Shown: one piece after another, positions 29,892 through 40,120 of the stretch | Position numbering within the stretch: position 1 is the stretch's first letter | How the letters are laid out: every line of letters starts with the position of its first letter | Source of the DNA: Emiliania huxleyi CCMP1516 | Taxonomy: Eukaryota; Haptophyta; Isochrysidales; Noelaerhabdaceae | Assembly: GCF_000372725.1 (NCBI RefSeq) | Contig: NW_005200922.1 | Span: forward strand, 72,777-136,776 | Length of the DNA: 64,000 nucleotides | Reading direction: 5' to 3' | Notes under the pieces: generated by a model | The model's input: only the letters and a program-made list of their open reading frames with translations | What the model was told of the DNA's origin: nothing | Databases searched by the model: none | Position numbers and translations under genes: made by a program

Positions 29892-32800
29892 ATGCACCCG
29901 CACACCCTCCCCTCGGACAGCGCGCCCGACTCCTCCTCCGATGCTCCCACGCTCGAAAGCCTGCCTCCAGAACTGATTGCCGCCATCGGCGTGCATGTAA
30001 AGCTGCCGTGGCTCGGCCGCTTTGCGTGCTGCTGCGCAGCTGTTGCCGGAGCCGTCCGCCAAGCCGAGGAGGCCTGGGCGGCCGTGTGGGCCTCCTTGAC
30101 CGGTGGCGTGGCGCCCGCTCCGCTCGGCGCCCGCGCGGCGGTCCGGTCCTTGCTCACGCTCGACCAGGCTCACTGGCGCTCGCTGCCCGGATCGAGTGGC
30201 GAAGCACCGGACTGGCGGCAGCACGGCTGCGTCCTCACCTGCAGCGGCGGCACGCGTCTGATCCTCTTTGGAGGGCGCGACGGCCGCCGCTTCTTCTGCG
30301 ACACGTGGGCTTGCGACCTGGCATCCGGTGCCTGGGTGCGGGTGGCGGCCCATTCGGACGCTCGCTGCCCGTCGCCGCGATGCTTCAACAGCGACTCTGG
30401 CGGCGGGCGCGTGCTGCGGAGCGGCGAGGAGGAGTGGGCAGTCTTGCACGGGGGCCTCTGCGCGCCTGGCTACCGCGACAGCCAGACCTGGCTCCTCGGC
30501 CCGCTGTCGCACCCGCCGGAGGAGTGGTCCTGGCTGCCCGCCTCTCCGCCAGATCACGTCGAGGGAGCTGCGCCGGTGGCTCGCTTTCACCACACCCTGA
30601 CTCTGCTCCCGCGCCGCGAGGCCGCGGGCGACGACTCGCTCGCCCTGCTCGGCGGGCACGACCGCACCATCTCCCCGCTCCTCGACCTCCGCCTCTTCTC
30701 CCTCCGGCACGCCTCCCTCCCGCGCAAAGCAAGCGGCGTAGCGGCCGCCTCTGTCTCCGTTGGCTGGAGCAGCTCTCTCTCTCCGCACCTCCTCGGGCCG
30801 GCGCCGTCGCCTCGCGCCTTCCACTCCGCGGCCCACTACGACCACCCCGCCGCCGGGAGGGGCCTCCTCCTCGCTTGCTGTGGGCTGGGGCCTGCGGCGG
30901 TACCATCTCCCCATATCTCCCCATACCTCCTCCTCGCCTGCTGCGGGCTGGGGCCTGCGGCGGGGGGCGGGGAGGGGGGGTACGCGGCCCTGTGAAGAGA
31001 GGAGCTGTGAGCAGAAGAGCTGTGAACAGGGCGGGGAGGAGGTGTTCGCGGCTCTCGACGACACGTGGGCCTTCGACCTCAGCTCCGGTCGGTGGCTCGA
31101 GCTGGCCGCCAGGCTGCCGCACGGCTTCGCCCGCTCCCGCGCCGCCCTCGCCGTCTCTCGCGACCGCCTCCTCCTCGCCGGAGGATGCAGAGCCCGGTAC
31201 GATCTCCCCACATCTCCCCACATCTCCCCAGACCTCCTCGTCGCATACCTCGCCAGAGGCTGCAGAGCTTGGCCCGCCGCGCTGTTGGCCACCTCCCTCC
31301 CACGCTCCCCCCGACCCTGACCCGAGCCCGCTCCTCCTCTGCCCGGCAGGGCTGCCGCCCTGGCGACCTACCTCCCCCTCACGCCGGGCCCCGCCTTCGA
31401 CGACGTCTGGCTGCTCGACCTGAGGAGGGCTGTGAACAGAAGGGCTGTGAATAGAAGAGCTGTGAATAGGTCTGGCTGCTCGACCTGAGGAGAGGTCTCC
31501 TCCCGTCGGAGCTAGGAGCTCGCCCTGCGGCTGCCTGGAGAGTTTGCTACAAGCAATCTCTCGTCGTACTCCAATGCACCAGCACTAGGCCTCCGCCCTG
31601 CGGCTGTCTCCGCCTGGGAGCGGTGCGTGCTCCCCCACGAGCGGGCGCACCGCACGCCACACGCCAACGCCACCGCCGGCACGCTGCACGGCGGCGCCGT
31701 GGTCCTCGTGCTGGGCGGGCACGACACCTTCCTCTCCCCGCTCGCCGACGAGGCGGTCGACTCGTTTGGCGACCTCGCCGACGAGCAGGCGTGATCTCCC
31801 CATCTCTCCCCATCTCTCCCCACATCACCCTCGCCGACGAGCAGGCGTGATCTCCCCATCTCTCCCCATCTCTCCCCACATCACCCTCGCCGACGAGCAG
31901 GCGTGATCTCCCCATCTCTCCCCACCTCTCCCCACATCACCCTCGCCGACGAGCAGGCGTGATCTCCCCATCTCTCCCCACCTCTCCCCACATCACCCTC
32001 GCCGACGAGCAGGCGTGATCTCCCCATCTCTCCCCACCTCTCCCCACCTCTCCCTCGCCGACGAGCAGGCGTGATCTCCCCATCTCTCCCCACCTCTCCC
32101 CACATCTCCCCACATCTCCCCACATCTCCCCATCTCTCCCCACCTCTCCCCACATCACCCTCGCCGACGAGCAGGCGTGATCTCCCCATCTCTCCCCACC
32201 TCTCCCCACATCACCCTCGCCGACGAGCAGGCGTGATCTCCCCATCTCTCCCCACCTCTCCCCACATCTCCCTCGCCGACGAGCAGGCGTGATCTCCCCA
32301 TCTCTCCCCACCTCTCCCCACATCTCCCTCGCCGACGAGCAGGCGTGATCTCCCCATCTCTCCCCATCTCTCCCCACCTCTCCGCAGGCGTGGGCGCTGC
32401 ACGAGACCGAAGCGATCGTCGTCGGCGAGCGGCCGGAGCGAACAGAGGCGCGGCTCTGCACGCGAGGGGCGCCACACAGCTGCGGGGAGGGGGGCGCCTC
32501 GCCCTCTCGCCGCCAGCTCGTCGGCGGCGCGCGGATGCTCGTCCAAGGCCTCGAGACGCAGGTGCAGCAGCGGCCGGTGCAGCAGCGGCCGGGAGGACCG
32601 ACCGACCGTTTGCGGGAGAGAGAGGCACCGCCAGGACCTGTCGCGGCACGATCCGCAGGCGCACATCAACGGCTCCATCGGCACGGTCGTCTCGCGCGCT
32701 TCCGGCTCCGCGGACGGGCGCGTCGATTTGGCGCTCGGCCCGCCTCACAGCAAGAGCATCTCGATCCGGTGCCAGCATCTCCGGCCGAGCCGCTCCGAGG

Positions 32801-32931
32801 CGCGAGGGAGCATGCCAACCCTCGCCGCGCTGTGATAGAAGAGCTGTGAATAGAAGAGCTGTGAATAGGCGCGAGGGGGCATGCCAACTATCGCCGCGCC
32901 AGGCGGCGGAGGAGACGGTTCCGCGCTCTGA
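29892..32931 (+). CDS. F-box / kelch-repeat protein with C-terminal NG-x-G-TVV domain, 8 exons
   Basis: Exons 29892-30899, 31030-31196, 31350-31404, 31470-31494, 31589-31788, 32388-32561, 32635-32799 and 32869-32931 join in frame to 618 aa. Residues about 18-50 (LESLPPELIAAIGVHVKLPW) fit an F-box. Kelch blades follow: RLILFGGRDGRRFFCDTWAC, WAVLHGGL, LALLGGHDR, DDTWAFDLSSGRWLEL, DDVWLLDL and VVLVLGGHDTF. The end (HINGSIGTVVSRASG, then SISIRCQHLRP) resembles a small beta-domain common at the C-terminus of algal proteins. Likely a substrate adaptor of an SCF ubiquitin ligase. Five introns are GT-AG and two GC-AG. The 599-bp intron 31789-32387 is a large minisatellite built partly from the exon itself. 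Confidence 0.85.
31789..32387 (+). repeat. Kelch-gene intron array: exon copy plus TCTCCCCA 10-mers
   Basis: About ten units of roughly 50-60 bp, each CTCGCCGACGAGCAGGCGTG (the end of the upstream exon across the splice site) followed by three or more TCTCCCCA(T/C)C motifs. GC at 31789, CAG at 32385-32387. Confidence 0.9.
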
Positions 32932-33429
32932 TCCGTCTCCAACTAGTCATCGATACCACGAGCAGGAAGGCCGACTCTCCTTGTTGGTAGGCTCCGCGCT
33001 CTGGGTCATCTCCCCGGCGGAGAGAGCGGCGGGCGAGGGGCGGGCGGCCGAGGCGCCTTCCAACCCGCCCCGCCGCGTCGCCGTCAGCTGCATCTCGGTG
33101 CTGCCGCAGCCCGAACACGAGGGGTCCGCTTGAGTGGTGCGATTAAGTCAGGCAGCGTGGGTAGTAAACTTCTCTGCTCCACACACACAAGAGGTGGTGT
33201 GGGGGGCAAGGCCCCCAACGGCAACGCCCAAGAGCGCCCGCGCGCCGCCTTTCGTGGTCTTTGTACAGGGGCTACAGCATTCCAAAGAGAGAAAGGGCCG
33301 AGGGCGAGGCGTCGCTCGAGACCGGGAGCCGGGAGGGTGTGATCGCGGTGTGTAACTGTACGTGAGCTATTACGTATGAGCTGTGCATGCTGCGCCCGCG
33401 CGGTGGCGGGCGGCGCGAGCGCTGCGCTC
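32932..33429. other. Intergenic region with one dispersed repeat
   Basis: 33163-33215 (AGTAAACTTCTC then ACACACACAAGAGGTGGTGT) is related to 58028-58085 and, inverted, to 49815-49845. No gene recognised. Confidence 0.6.
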
Positions 33430-34440
33430 ATCAGCATGCGGTTCGCCTCTTCCCACTCACGAATCTGCCGGCGCAGCGTGTGTGGTTGGGGGCTAGGAAG
33501 CTTTGCACGAGCGCTTCGCCCGTCATCGGGCTCGTCGACTTGGTCGCGAGCCAGCGCTCGATCGCCGACCGCTCGTACGAATGCCCGTCCGCCGCCATCA
33601 CCGGGTCACTCATGAGCTCGGTCGTGATCGGGCAGATGAAGTCGGCCGGCGGCTCCTCCTCCCTCGGAGCCGGCGCCTCTGCAGCCGAGGACGGCCCTTG
33701 CGCCTCCGCCGCCCGCCTCCCCTCCTCCAGCCTCGCGCTCTCCTCAAGCGCCGCCGCAAGCTCCGCCTCCTCCGCCGCCGCCACCGCCTCCTCTTCTCCC
33801 TCTTCCGCCGGCGCCTCGGCCTCTTGCGACGTCCCAGCGCCTCCCCCGCCGCCCTGCTTCTTCTTCTTGCCTCTCTTCTTGGCCTTCTTCTTCTCCTCGG
33901 CGCACTTCTCCGACTCCTCCTCCGCCAGCAGCGCCGCCGCAGCCTCCTCGGCCGCCCTCTCGGCCTCCACCCTCACGGCCGCCGCCCTCTCCGCCACTGC
34001 CCTCTCCACCTTCGCCTCAATCTCCGCTCTCTTCGCCTCCCTCGCCGTCGCCTCAATGGCACGCTCACACTCGGCGTGGCCCTCCTCCTTAGCCAGCTGC
34101 AGCGGTGTACGCCCGCCGGAGGTGCGCGCCGCTGTGTCAGCGCCCGCCCGCAGCAGGCAGAGCACGACGGCGGGGTGGCCCTCCTTGCACGCAACGTGCA
34201 GGGGCGTGCAGCCGCCGTTCTGGGCTTGGTCGACCGCCGCGCGAGCCTTGACAAGCAGCCTGGCGATCTCGAGGTGACCATTCTGGCACAGCGGCGTGAA
34301 GCCGTCAGCGTCTGCTTGGTCACCGCAGCGCCGGCGGCGATCATCAGACGGACGCAGTCGATCGTGGCGCCGTTGACGTCGACTTGGTTGACCGCCGCGC
34401 TGGCCTCGAGAACCCGAGGAGGGCGCGCAGCGCCCAGGTT
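33430..34440 (-). pseudogene. Ankyrin / U-box ubiquitin-ligase gene, 5'-truncated and frameshifted
   Basis: Minus-strand reading shows ankyrin repeats ([20 protein letters not shown], then [46 protein letters not shown]), a long Glu/Ala/Lys helix and a C-terminal U-box ([37 protein letters not shown]). U-boxes recruit E2 enzymes. Two breaks relative to the family pattern are visible. Near 34325 the frame changes between GAAVTK and QADADG. Near 33485 two extra bases in a CACACA stretch shift the expected [13 protein letters not shown] ending. The ankyrin N-terminus is also cut off where retroelement sequence begins (about 34470). Either this is a decaying gene or the assembly has small errors. 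Confidence 0.7.
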
Positions 34441-34469
34441 GCGCTGGCACACGGGCGGCTCATGCGAAG

Positions 34470-36860
34470 AAGAATTCTTAGAACGCAAGCCTGTCTCACA
34501 GCACACTGGCACGACAAGGGCGCGGACTGGCGCGGACTGGCACACACACCGGCTCACCACCGGAGCCGCCTAAGCAACTCCGTTAAGAACGGCAATGCAC
34601 TCCGCACCATGCACAATGCCGCTCTCCCCGCACGCTAGCTCGTTCGTTCACCGTCTGCCACGCCACGGCGGTGTGGAGGACGACAGACAAGCGCTGCATC
34701 TGCAGCCCGTGCCAGTTCTTGGTGGTCCATGTGACCTCGTCCAGGTGCTGAGCGTGCGAAAGTTTGTTGCTCAGCTGGTCCGCCGCCTCCCTCAGGGTGC
34801 TGCGAACCTCCTTTCCAAAGCCTCCGAAAGCCTCAAAATCAAACAAACGTAGATCGCAATCCTGCTCCCGCGCAAAGCGGTAATCGCCATCCAGCTGCTG
34901 GAGCTTTCCCTTGGGGGCATCCTCCTCCTCCCCCTCCTCCCCCTCCTCCTCGGCCTCCTCCTCCTCCCCCGCCACCGCCGCTGCCGTCGCTCCCGACGGA
35001 GACCACTTGCCGCGCCCTTTGACCAACTTGAGCAGCTCGGTCTCCGTGTTGCCAAAACGTACATAGGCCCCCTTCCAGCCGAGCCGAATTTCACCCTCTC
35101 CATCCTTGCCCTTGCTGTTGCTCGCGAGCGAACTCGTAAGCTTCAGATCGGCAACAAGGCGCCTGTGCCCCCTGCCGATGTTTGCCGCCGCCACGTCAGG
35201 TTGTTTTGGATTACTGTAACTGAGGTGTGCAGTCGGCTCCATCTCGATGATCATGCCCCACGCCGAGCGGAGGCATTTGATCAAACGTTTGAGTAGAAAT
35301 TTGTGTCTTGTAGCATGCTTTGACCGAGGGTTAACCATCGCGGCGTCGCCAAGGACGTCGTGTAGCTGGCCGCTGGGTGCCCTCTTGCCTGCCTCCACCG
35401 CCTGGCAGGCGACATCAAGGGGGAGCGCCCAAGGCGGCGCTGAACGGTGACACGCGCATCGCCCAGGACTCCATCTTCATATCATCACGCATGGGGATGG
35501 CGTTGAGGAAGGCGCCGGCCCCTGGTTGGCTGACGGCGACAAAACGGATCGCCTCTCGCCAGCATTTGTGGTTCTTGCGTCTTCCGACCTTGTTGCCTTT
35601 GGAGGGCGCCTTGCGGCCGCCGCTGCGAAGCGCCTCGTCGGTAAGCTCCTTGGCAAGGTCGAGCCAGTTAGCATGGTGCACGCCAGAGGTGTACCGTCGC
35701 TGCGCCTGGTGCAAGAACTCGTTGGTGGACGAGAACTGGGCCAGGGGAAGCAGCTCCGCAGCCGGCGTCAGCCCGTGCGGATAGAAGCGGAACCTCGGCT
35801 CCGCCTTCGCCTCGTTGGTCGCAGTGCCCGGGCTCACCACCTCCCGGCACACGACCTGCGTCCGCCAGCTCCGCTGGCGCTTGTCGGTGAGGTCGTGGTT
35901 GCTGACGAGCTGCGTGTGCGCCGCTCGCAGCTCGTCGAAACACTCTCCGGGCGCGGTCGAGACGTCGAGATCGGCGAAGGGCCTGTGTAGCTCGCGGATC
36001 GGCCGCGTGACGAGAGCCCACGTACCAACCCACGCCGCGCCGCGAATGTCCTCGGCGCTAGTCAAGCCCATGCCGCCCATATTGACTGGCAGACGCGCCT
36101 GCTTGAGCGCCCGCACCCACCGGTCATCATCGCGCCCGACTCGCGCGCCGCCGACAAGCTCGTACAGGCTGTCTGCAATCAGCCTGTCGTGCTCCTTTGC
36201 CGCCGCCAGGGTGACGCTGGGAGGCATTGTGCGGAGGAAGAAGGTGAGCGTGGTATTCATGCAGAAACGGATCAGCACCTGTGAGAGCTGCTGCGCCGTC
36301 CGGACCTTCTTGGAGTCGCGCAGGGCGAGAATGCCCGGAAGCGGCTCCAAGGCCTTGCGGACCCGCTTGACCAGTTTGTCGCGGCACCACGCAGAACCGC
36401 CAAGGAAGGCGCCGAGGACGCGGATGCCCGGAAGCGTGCCGCCCTCGTAGGAGCCGTGGGGCGGGGCGTCCGGCGTGCCCTTGACGTCCACCCGATGGCG
36501 CACCGAATCGAGCGAGCGAGGGTCCGGCGCCCAAATGCACCGCTTAGACGGGTTGCTCTCAACGCCGCAGCATCGCTGCGCAATGACGTCGCCTTCGAGC
36601 ATCGCGCAGAGCGCCGCCTCTGGATCATCGGCACAGTAGGTGTCATCAGGTGCGCGCAAATCAGGGTGGACGGATGCCGGACCTGCATCTCCAACAGGGT
36701 CCAGTGGTATCCAATCGCGAAGAGGAAGGGCCCGAGGGGATCGCCCTGCGCGCAGCCCTCTGCCGAATCATGCGAAGAAGAAAACGTGCGCAAATGGGAA
36801 TTTTACATCGAAGGCGACCCAGCTGACGTGAATGATGCGTGATGGCGCGGCTCATCCTCA
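34470..36860 (-). mobile_element. Fossil non-LTR retroelement (RT end plus PD-(D/E)XK-like endonuclease)
   Basis: Read on the minus strand, the right part has reverse-transcriptase pieces (GCAQGDPLGPFLFAIG, then a DDTY-type segment). A thumb/connection-like region follows and ends in GAGAFLNAIP. The left part (34700-35400) has PDVAAANIGRGHRRLVADLK, which fits a restriction-like endonuclease core, and a terminal block that doubles as the 3' end found at 4155-4270 and 17397-17608. This domain order fits early-branching LINEs with a C-terminal endonuclease. The 5' part is missing and the element is broken in a few places, so it is not functional. No LTRs are seen. Confidence 0.65.
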
Positions 36861-36987
36861 ATAATGGCGCCAGGCGAAGAAGAAAACGCTAATCGTTCTT
36901 TTTCTTTTCCTGCTACAATCAACAATGCCTGTCAAGAGTGCTGGTTTACGTTATATACGTGTACCCTTCCCTAAGTTTCTCCGAGAC

Positions 36988-38118
36988 TTATATACCCGTC
37001 GCCCCCGCCCGCTTCGCTCGCTCGCTACGCCGGGCGCTCCCCTCTCTCTCCCTCCACACGCGCTGCAGCATCTCGTAGTCCTCCCTCGTGTCCACGCCGC
37101 TGCGTGCGGACTGTACCTCGCCGACGAGGATGGCCATCCCCGCCTCGAGGGCCCGCATCTGCTCGAGCTGCTCGAGCGCCTGGCTCGGAGAGAGGAGTCT
37201 CGGAGAGAGGGAGAGAGGAGTCTCGGAGAGAGGGAGAGAGGAGTCTCGGAGAGAGGGAGAGAGGAGTCTCGGAGAGAGGGAGAGAGGAGTCTCGGAGAGA
37301 GGGAGAGAGGAGTCTCGGAGGTTGCTTTGGGGGGGGGGGGGAGGCTCGCATCTCGGCGGTGCCTCCAGGCGCGAGGGAGGCAGCTCGACGAAGCGCTGCA
37401 GGGAGGGCGGCCGAAAGGCGTACAGGCCGACGTGTTGCTGCGCCGCGCACTCGCCAGGGTTCGGGCCAGGGTTCGGGCCAGGGTTGGGATCGGCTGCTCC
37501 GCCGCCCCGCAGCAGGAGCGAGGCGAGGGTCTGCCGGTCGACGCCGATGGGCGCGCGGCTGAAGAAGAGCGCGCGCCGGCAGGTGGCTCCCTCCGCGCCA
37601 CCGCCCGACGGACCTGCGGCGCCTCTGCTCACCGGAAGAAGGCCCTCGCTGTGCAGCGGCGGACCGCACACCACCTTGACCTTGCTCGGGTCGAGGAGCA
37701 GCGCGGCAGGGAGAGGCGTGCTCAGCGTAGCAATGTCGGCCGTCGGGTGGGAGAGCAGCAGTCGCGCCGACGCGTCGATCGCCGACGGCTCCACGAGCGG
37801 CTCGTCGCCCTGCACGTTGACGACGACGTCCGCAGTGGCCGCCACGTCGGCGCGCAGGCGAAGCGCCGCTGCGACGCGGTCGGTCCCCGACGGAAGCGCA
37901 CTGTCGGTCATCACCGCCTCGGCGCCAGCTTTCTCCGCAGCGGCGGCGATGCCTTCGTGGTCGGTCGCAACGAGCACTCGTTGCACCGTGCTGGCGGCGA
38001 GCGCAGCGCGCACGACGTGCGCAATCATCGGCTCGCCACCGAGCATGGGGAGCAGCGCCTTTCCTGGCAGCCGCGTCGACGCGAAGCGGGAGGGGATGAC
38101 GGCGATAACGCGGCCCAT
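36988..38118 (-). CDS. kdsB: CMP-Kdo synthetase (3-deoxy-manno-octulosonate cytidylyltransferase), 2 exons
   Basis: Activates the sugar acid Kdo with CTP to give CMP-Kdo. Landmarks: VIAVIPSRFASTRLPGKAL at residue 4, VQRVLVATDHEGIA, VMTDSALPSGTDR, VVVNVQGDEPLVEP, FFSRAPIG, HVGLYAFRPPSLQRF and the ending GVDTREDYEML, all diagnostic for KdsB. Exons (+ coordinates) 38118-37363 and 37179-36988 give 315 aa. The intron 37180-37362 is GC-AG, 183 bp, and has no stop in frame, so it could be read through. Its removal restores PPSRLE-ALEQLEQMRALE. A 12-bp direct repeat inside exon 1 (about 37455-37490) encodes PNPG units. In plants and algae Kdo occurs in cell-wall or scale polysaccharides; that link here is inference. 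Confidence 0.94.
   Translation of the reverse strand: MGRVIAVIPSRFASTRLPGKALLPMLGGEPMIAHVVRAALAASTVQRVLVATDHEGIAAAAEKAGAEAVMTDSALPSGTDRVAAALRLRADVAATADVVVNVQGDEPLVEPSAIDASARLLLSHPTADIATLSTPLPAALLLDPSKVKVVCGPPLHSEGLLPVSRGAAGPSGGGAEGATCRRALFFSRAPIGVDRQTLASLLLRGGGAADPNPGPNPGPNPGECAAQQHVGLYAFRPPSLQRFVELPPSRLEAPPRCEPPPPPQSNLRDSSLPLSETPLSLSPRLLSPSLRDSSLPLSETPLSLSPRLLSPSQALEQLEQMRALEAGMAILVGEVQSARSGVDTREDYEMLQRVWREREGSARRSERAKRAGATGI
37180..37362 (-). repeat. kdsB intron: GAGAGAGGGAGAGAGGAGTC array
   Basis: Five or more about 24-bp units containing GAGTCTCGGAGAGAGGGAGA, then a G-run of 14 near 37329-37341. Removed as a GC-AG intron. Confidence 0.85.
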
Positions 38119-38900
38119 GCACCTCGAGCGCTGAGGCGCGCCAAAAGAATTTTACGGCGATTTCGCGCTCATTCGCTGAGTCAACCCGTCGCCCGACTCT
38201 CCGCCCGCCAGGGCCGCCTCCGCTGACTCGTCCGGCTATGAAACTGTAGAAACCGATACGCCGGACGAGGTGCAGCAGGGTATGCGGCGCGCTCGGCATG
38301 AGGACGCAGTTCGACGCGGCGGTGGCGGCGGGCGAGCTTCTCGAGCTGCTCGAGAGCTTGCCGCGAGGAGCGGTCGAGGCCTCAGTCCGACAGATGCGGG
38401 GTTACACCCGCACGGGCGAGTGGCCGGAGCCCATTCTCACTAGCCCGCCTGTGTGCGCGCGGCCCCTGATCAGGGTGGATGAAACCGACAACGCGGAAGA
38501 ATTATTTTACTCTCGATTTGAGCACTCACTGGGTCTGTGACTTCCCCGCCCCAGCCCTCGACCGGGTGGCCGTGGCCTCTACAACTATGGCCTCTTGCTG
38601 CGCCTGCCGGGCCCCACAGCGGCCCCTCGTGTCTCTGAGATCTTGTGTGTGTGTGTGATAATCTCCGCGGGGAATATCCTTGCAATAAAAAGCGGCGGCC
38701 AAAACCGCAAAATTGAAAAAACGATGCTCGATGATGGCAATTGTTCTGTCACACTGACTGATCCATCAAATGGAGTTTTTCCCACTACAGACTCACACAG
38801 CCCGTACCGTAAGGTACGTCATGTGCCCTCTCTCACCACACACGCACCGGCTATCCACTCACCACCTGGCCTTGCCGGCCTCAACTCGACCGCTCGACGC
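38119..38900. other. Intergenic region with one small open frame
   Basis: 38298-38540 (+) encodes 80 aa (ELLELLESLPRGAVEASVRQ ... YTRTGEWPEP) that looks helical at its start but has no recognised family. It may be a real small protein or a leftover exon. The rest shows no features. Confidence 0.4.
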
Positions 38901-40120
38901 TCACAGCTCTTCCTTTGCAAACGCGCCCAGCTCCTCCGCCATCTCCGCCGCCCGCTCGTGCAGCTCGTGGCAGTCCACGTCCGCGCCGCACGAGCCCGCC
39001 CACGCGCTGAGCCGCTCCGCGAGGGCGCCGAAGGGGCACCCGCCGCCCGCTCCACGGAGAAGCTTTGCGGCGGGCGGCAGCAGCAGCTTGTCGAGCAACT
39101 GGACCGCCTTCTCCTGCACGTCGACGGCGGGGGCGGCGAGCGAGGAGAGGAGCGAATCGCACAACACGGACGAGTTGTGCCGCAAGGCGCCGCCCAGCGC
39201 GCTGCCCGCCAGCCCCTCGCCGCCCGTCCGCCCCTCCTCCTCCGCCTCCTCCTCCTCCCCCGCCGCCGCCGCAAGCAGGTCTGCCAGCAGAGTGAGCGAC
39301 TTGAGCCGCAGCTTGCTCGCCGCAGCCTCGCCCGCCAGCGCGTCAACCAGCGCGTGCACGCCTAATCTCGGGTCAGCTCGAGTCAGCTCGAGTCACATCG
39401 GGGGCCATCTCGCGCCAACCAGCGCGTGCACGCCTCCCGCGAGCTCGAACTGCCGCCTCCCGAGCGCGTGCGACCGCTGCAGCGCCGAGGCCGCGTACAG
39501 CGCCTTCGCCCTCACCTCTGCGGAGGCCGCCTCCCGGAAGAGGCGCGCCAGGCCTACAGCAGCCACGAGACGCCTCTCGCCGGCGCGGTCGGGAGCACAC
39601 TCGCTCGCCTCGCTGCGGCCGCGAGACCAGGCATCACGTCCACCTCGGCCGAGCAGAGGTGGGACTGCAGCGCCTCATCGTTCTGCGCCGCCGTGCCGAG
39701 CACCCACGCCGCGCCCGCCTGGAGACGAGGCTCCTCCGCCGCGAGCAGCCCCTTGACCTCGGCGAAGCCGCCCGCCGCCATCAGGTCCCTCGCGTTGTCC
39801 ACGTCCTCCACCAGCTCCTGCAGCGCCTCGAGCGCCTCGAGCCGGTCAGGCACGCCGAGCGACCGGTTGACGTCGAGCGCGGCGTCAAGCGCCTCGCGCA
39901 TCTGCTCCATCTGGTCGGGGAGCGCGTCCATCGCGTCGGAGACGCCGCGGAGCTCACGAATGCGCTCGGCGGTGAGGACAGGAAGCGGCGGCGGCGCGGT
40001 GCCATCGTCAGCGCTGCTGCTACTGGCACTCAGCGGCAGCGCCACCTGGTGGGCGTCTGGGTCGCAGAAGGCAATCGCAAGGAAGTAGAGAGCGACGAGT
40101 CGGACGAGCGAGGGTAGCAT
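38901..40120 (-). CDS. SIL1: SIL1/HSPBP1-type Hsp70 nucleotide exchange factor, ER-resident, 3 exons
   Basis: Exons (+ coordinates) 40120-39601, 39553-39434 and 39361-38901 give 366 aa. A signal peptide (MLPSLVRLVALYFLAIAFC) starts the protein and the last four residues are KEEL, a KDEL-type retention signal, so it should act in the ER lumen on BiP. The middle is a helical armadillo-like repeat region (DRLEALEALQELVEDVDNAR, GAAWVLGTAAQNDEALQSHL, RAKALYAASALQRSHAL), the arrangement of Fes1/HspBP1/SIL1. Intron 1 is a 47-bp GT-AG intron. Intron 2 (39362-39433) is GC-AG with a clear copy of the next exon's start and AATCTCGGGT-type repeats, the motif also used in AARSD1. Confidence 0.87.
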
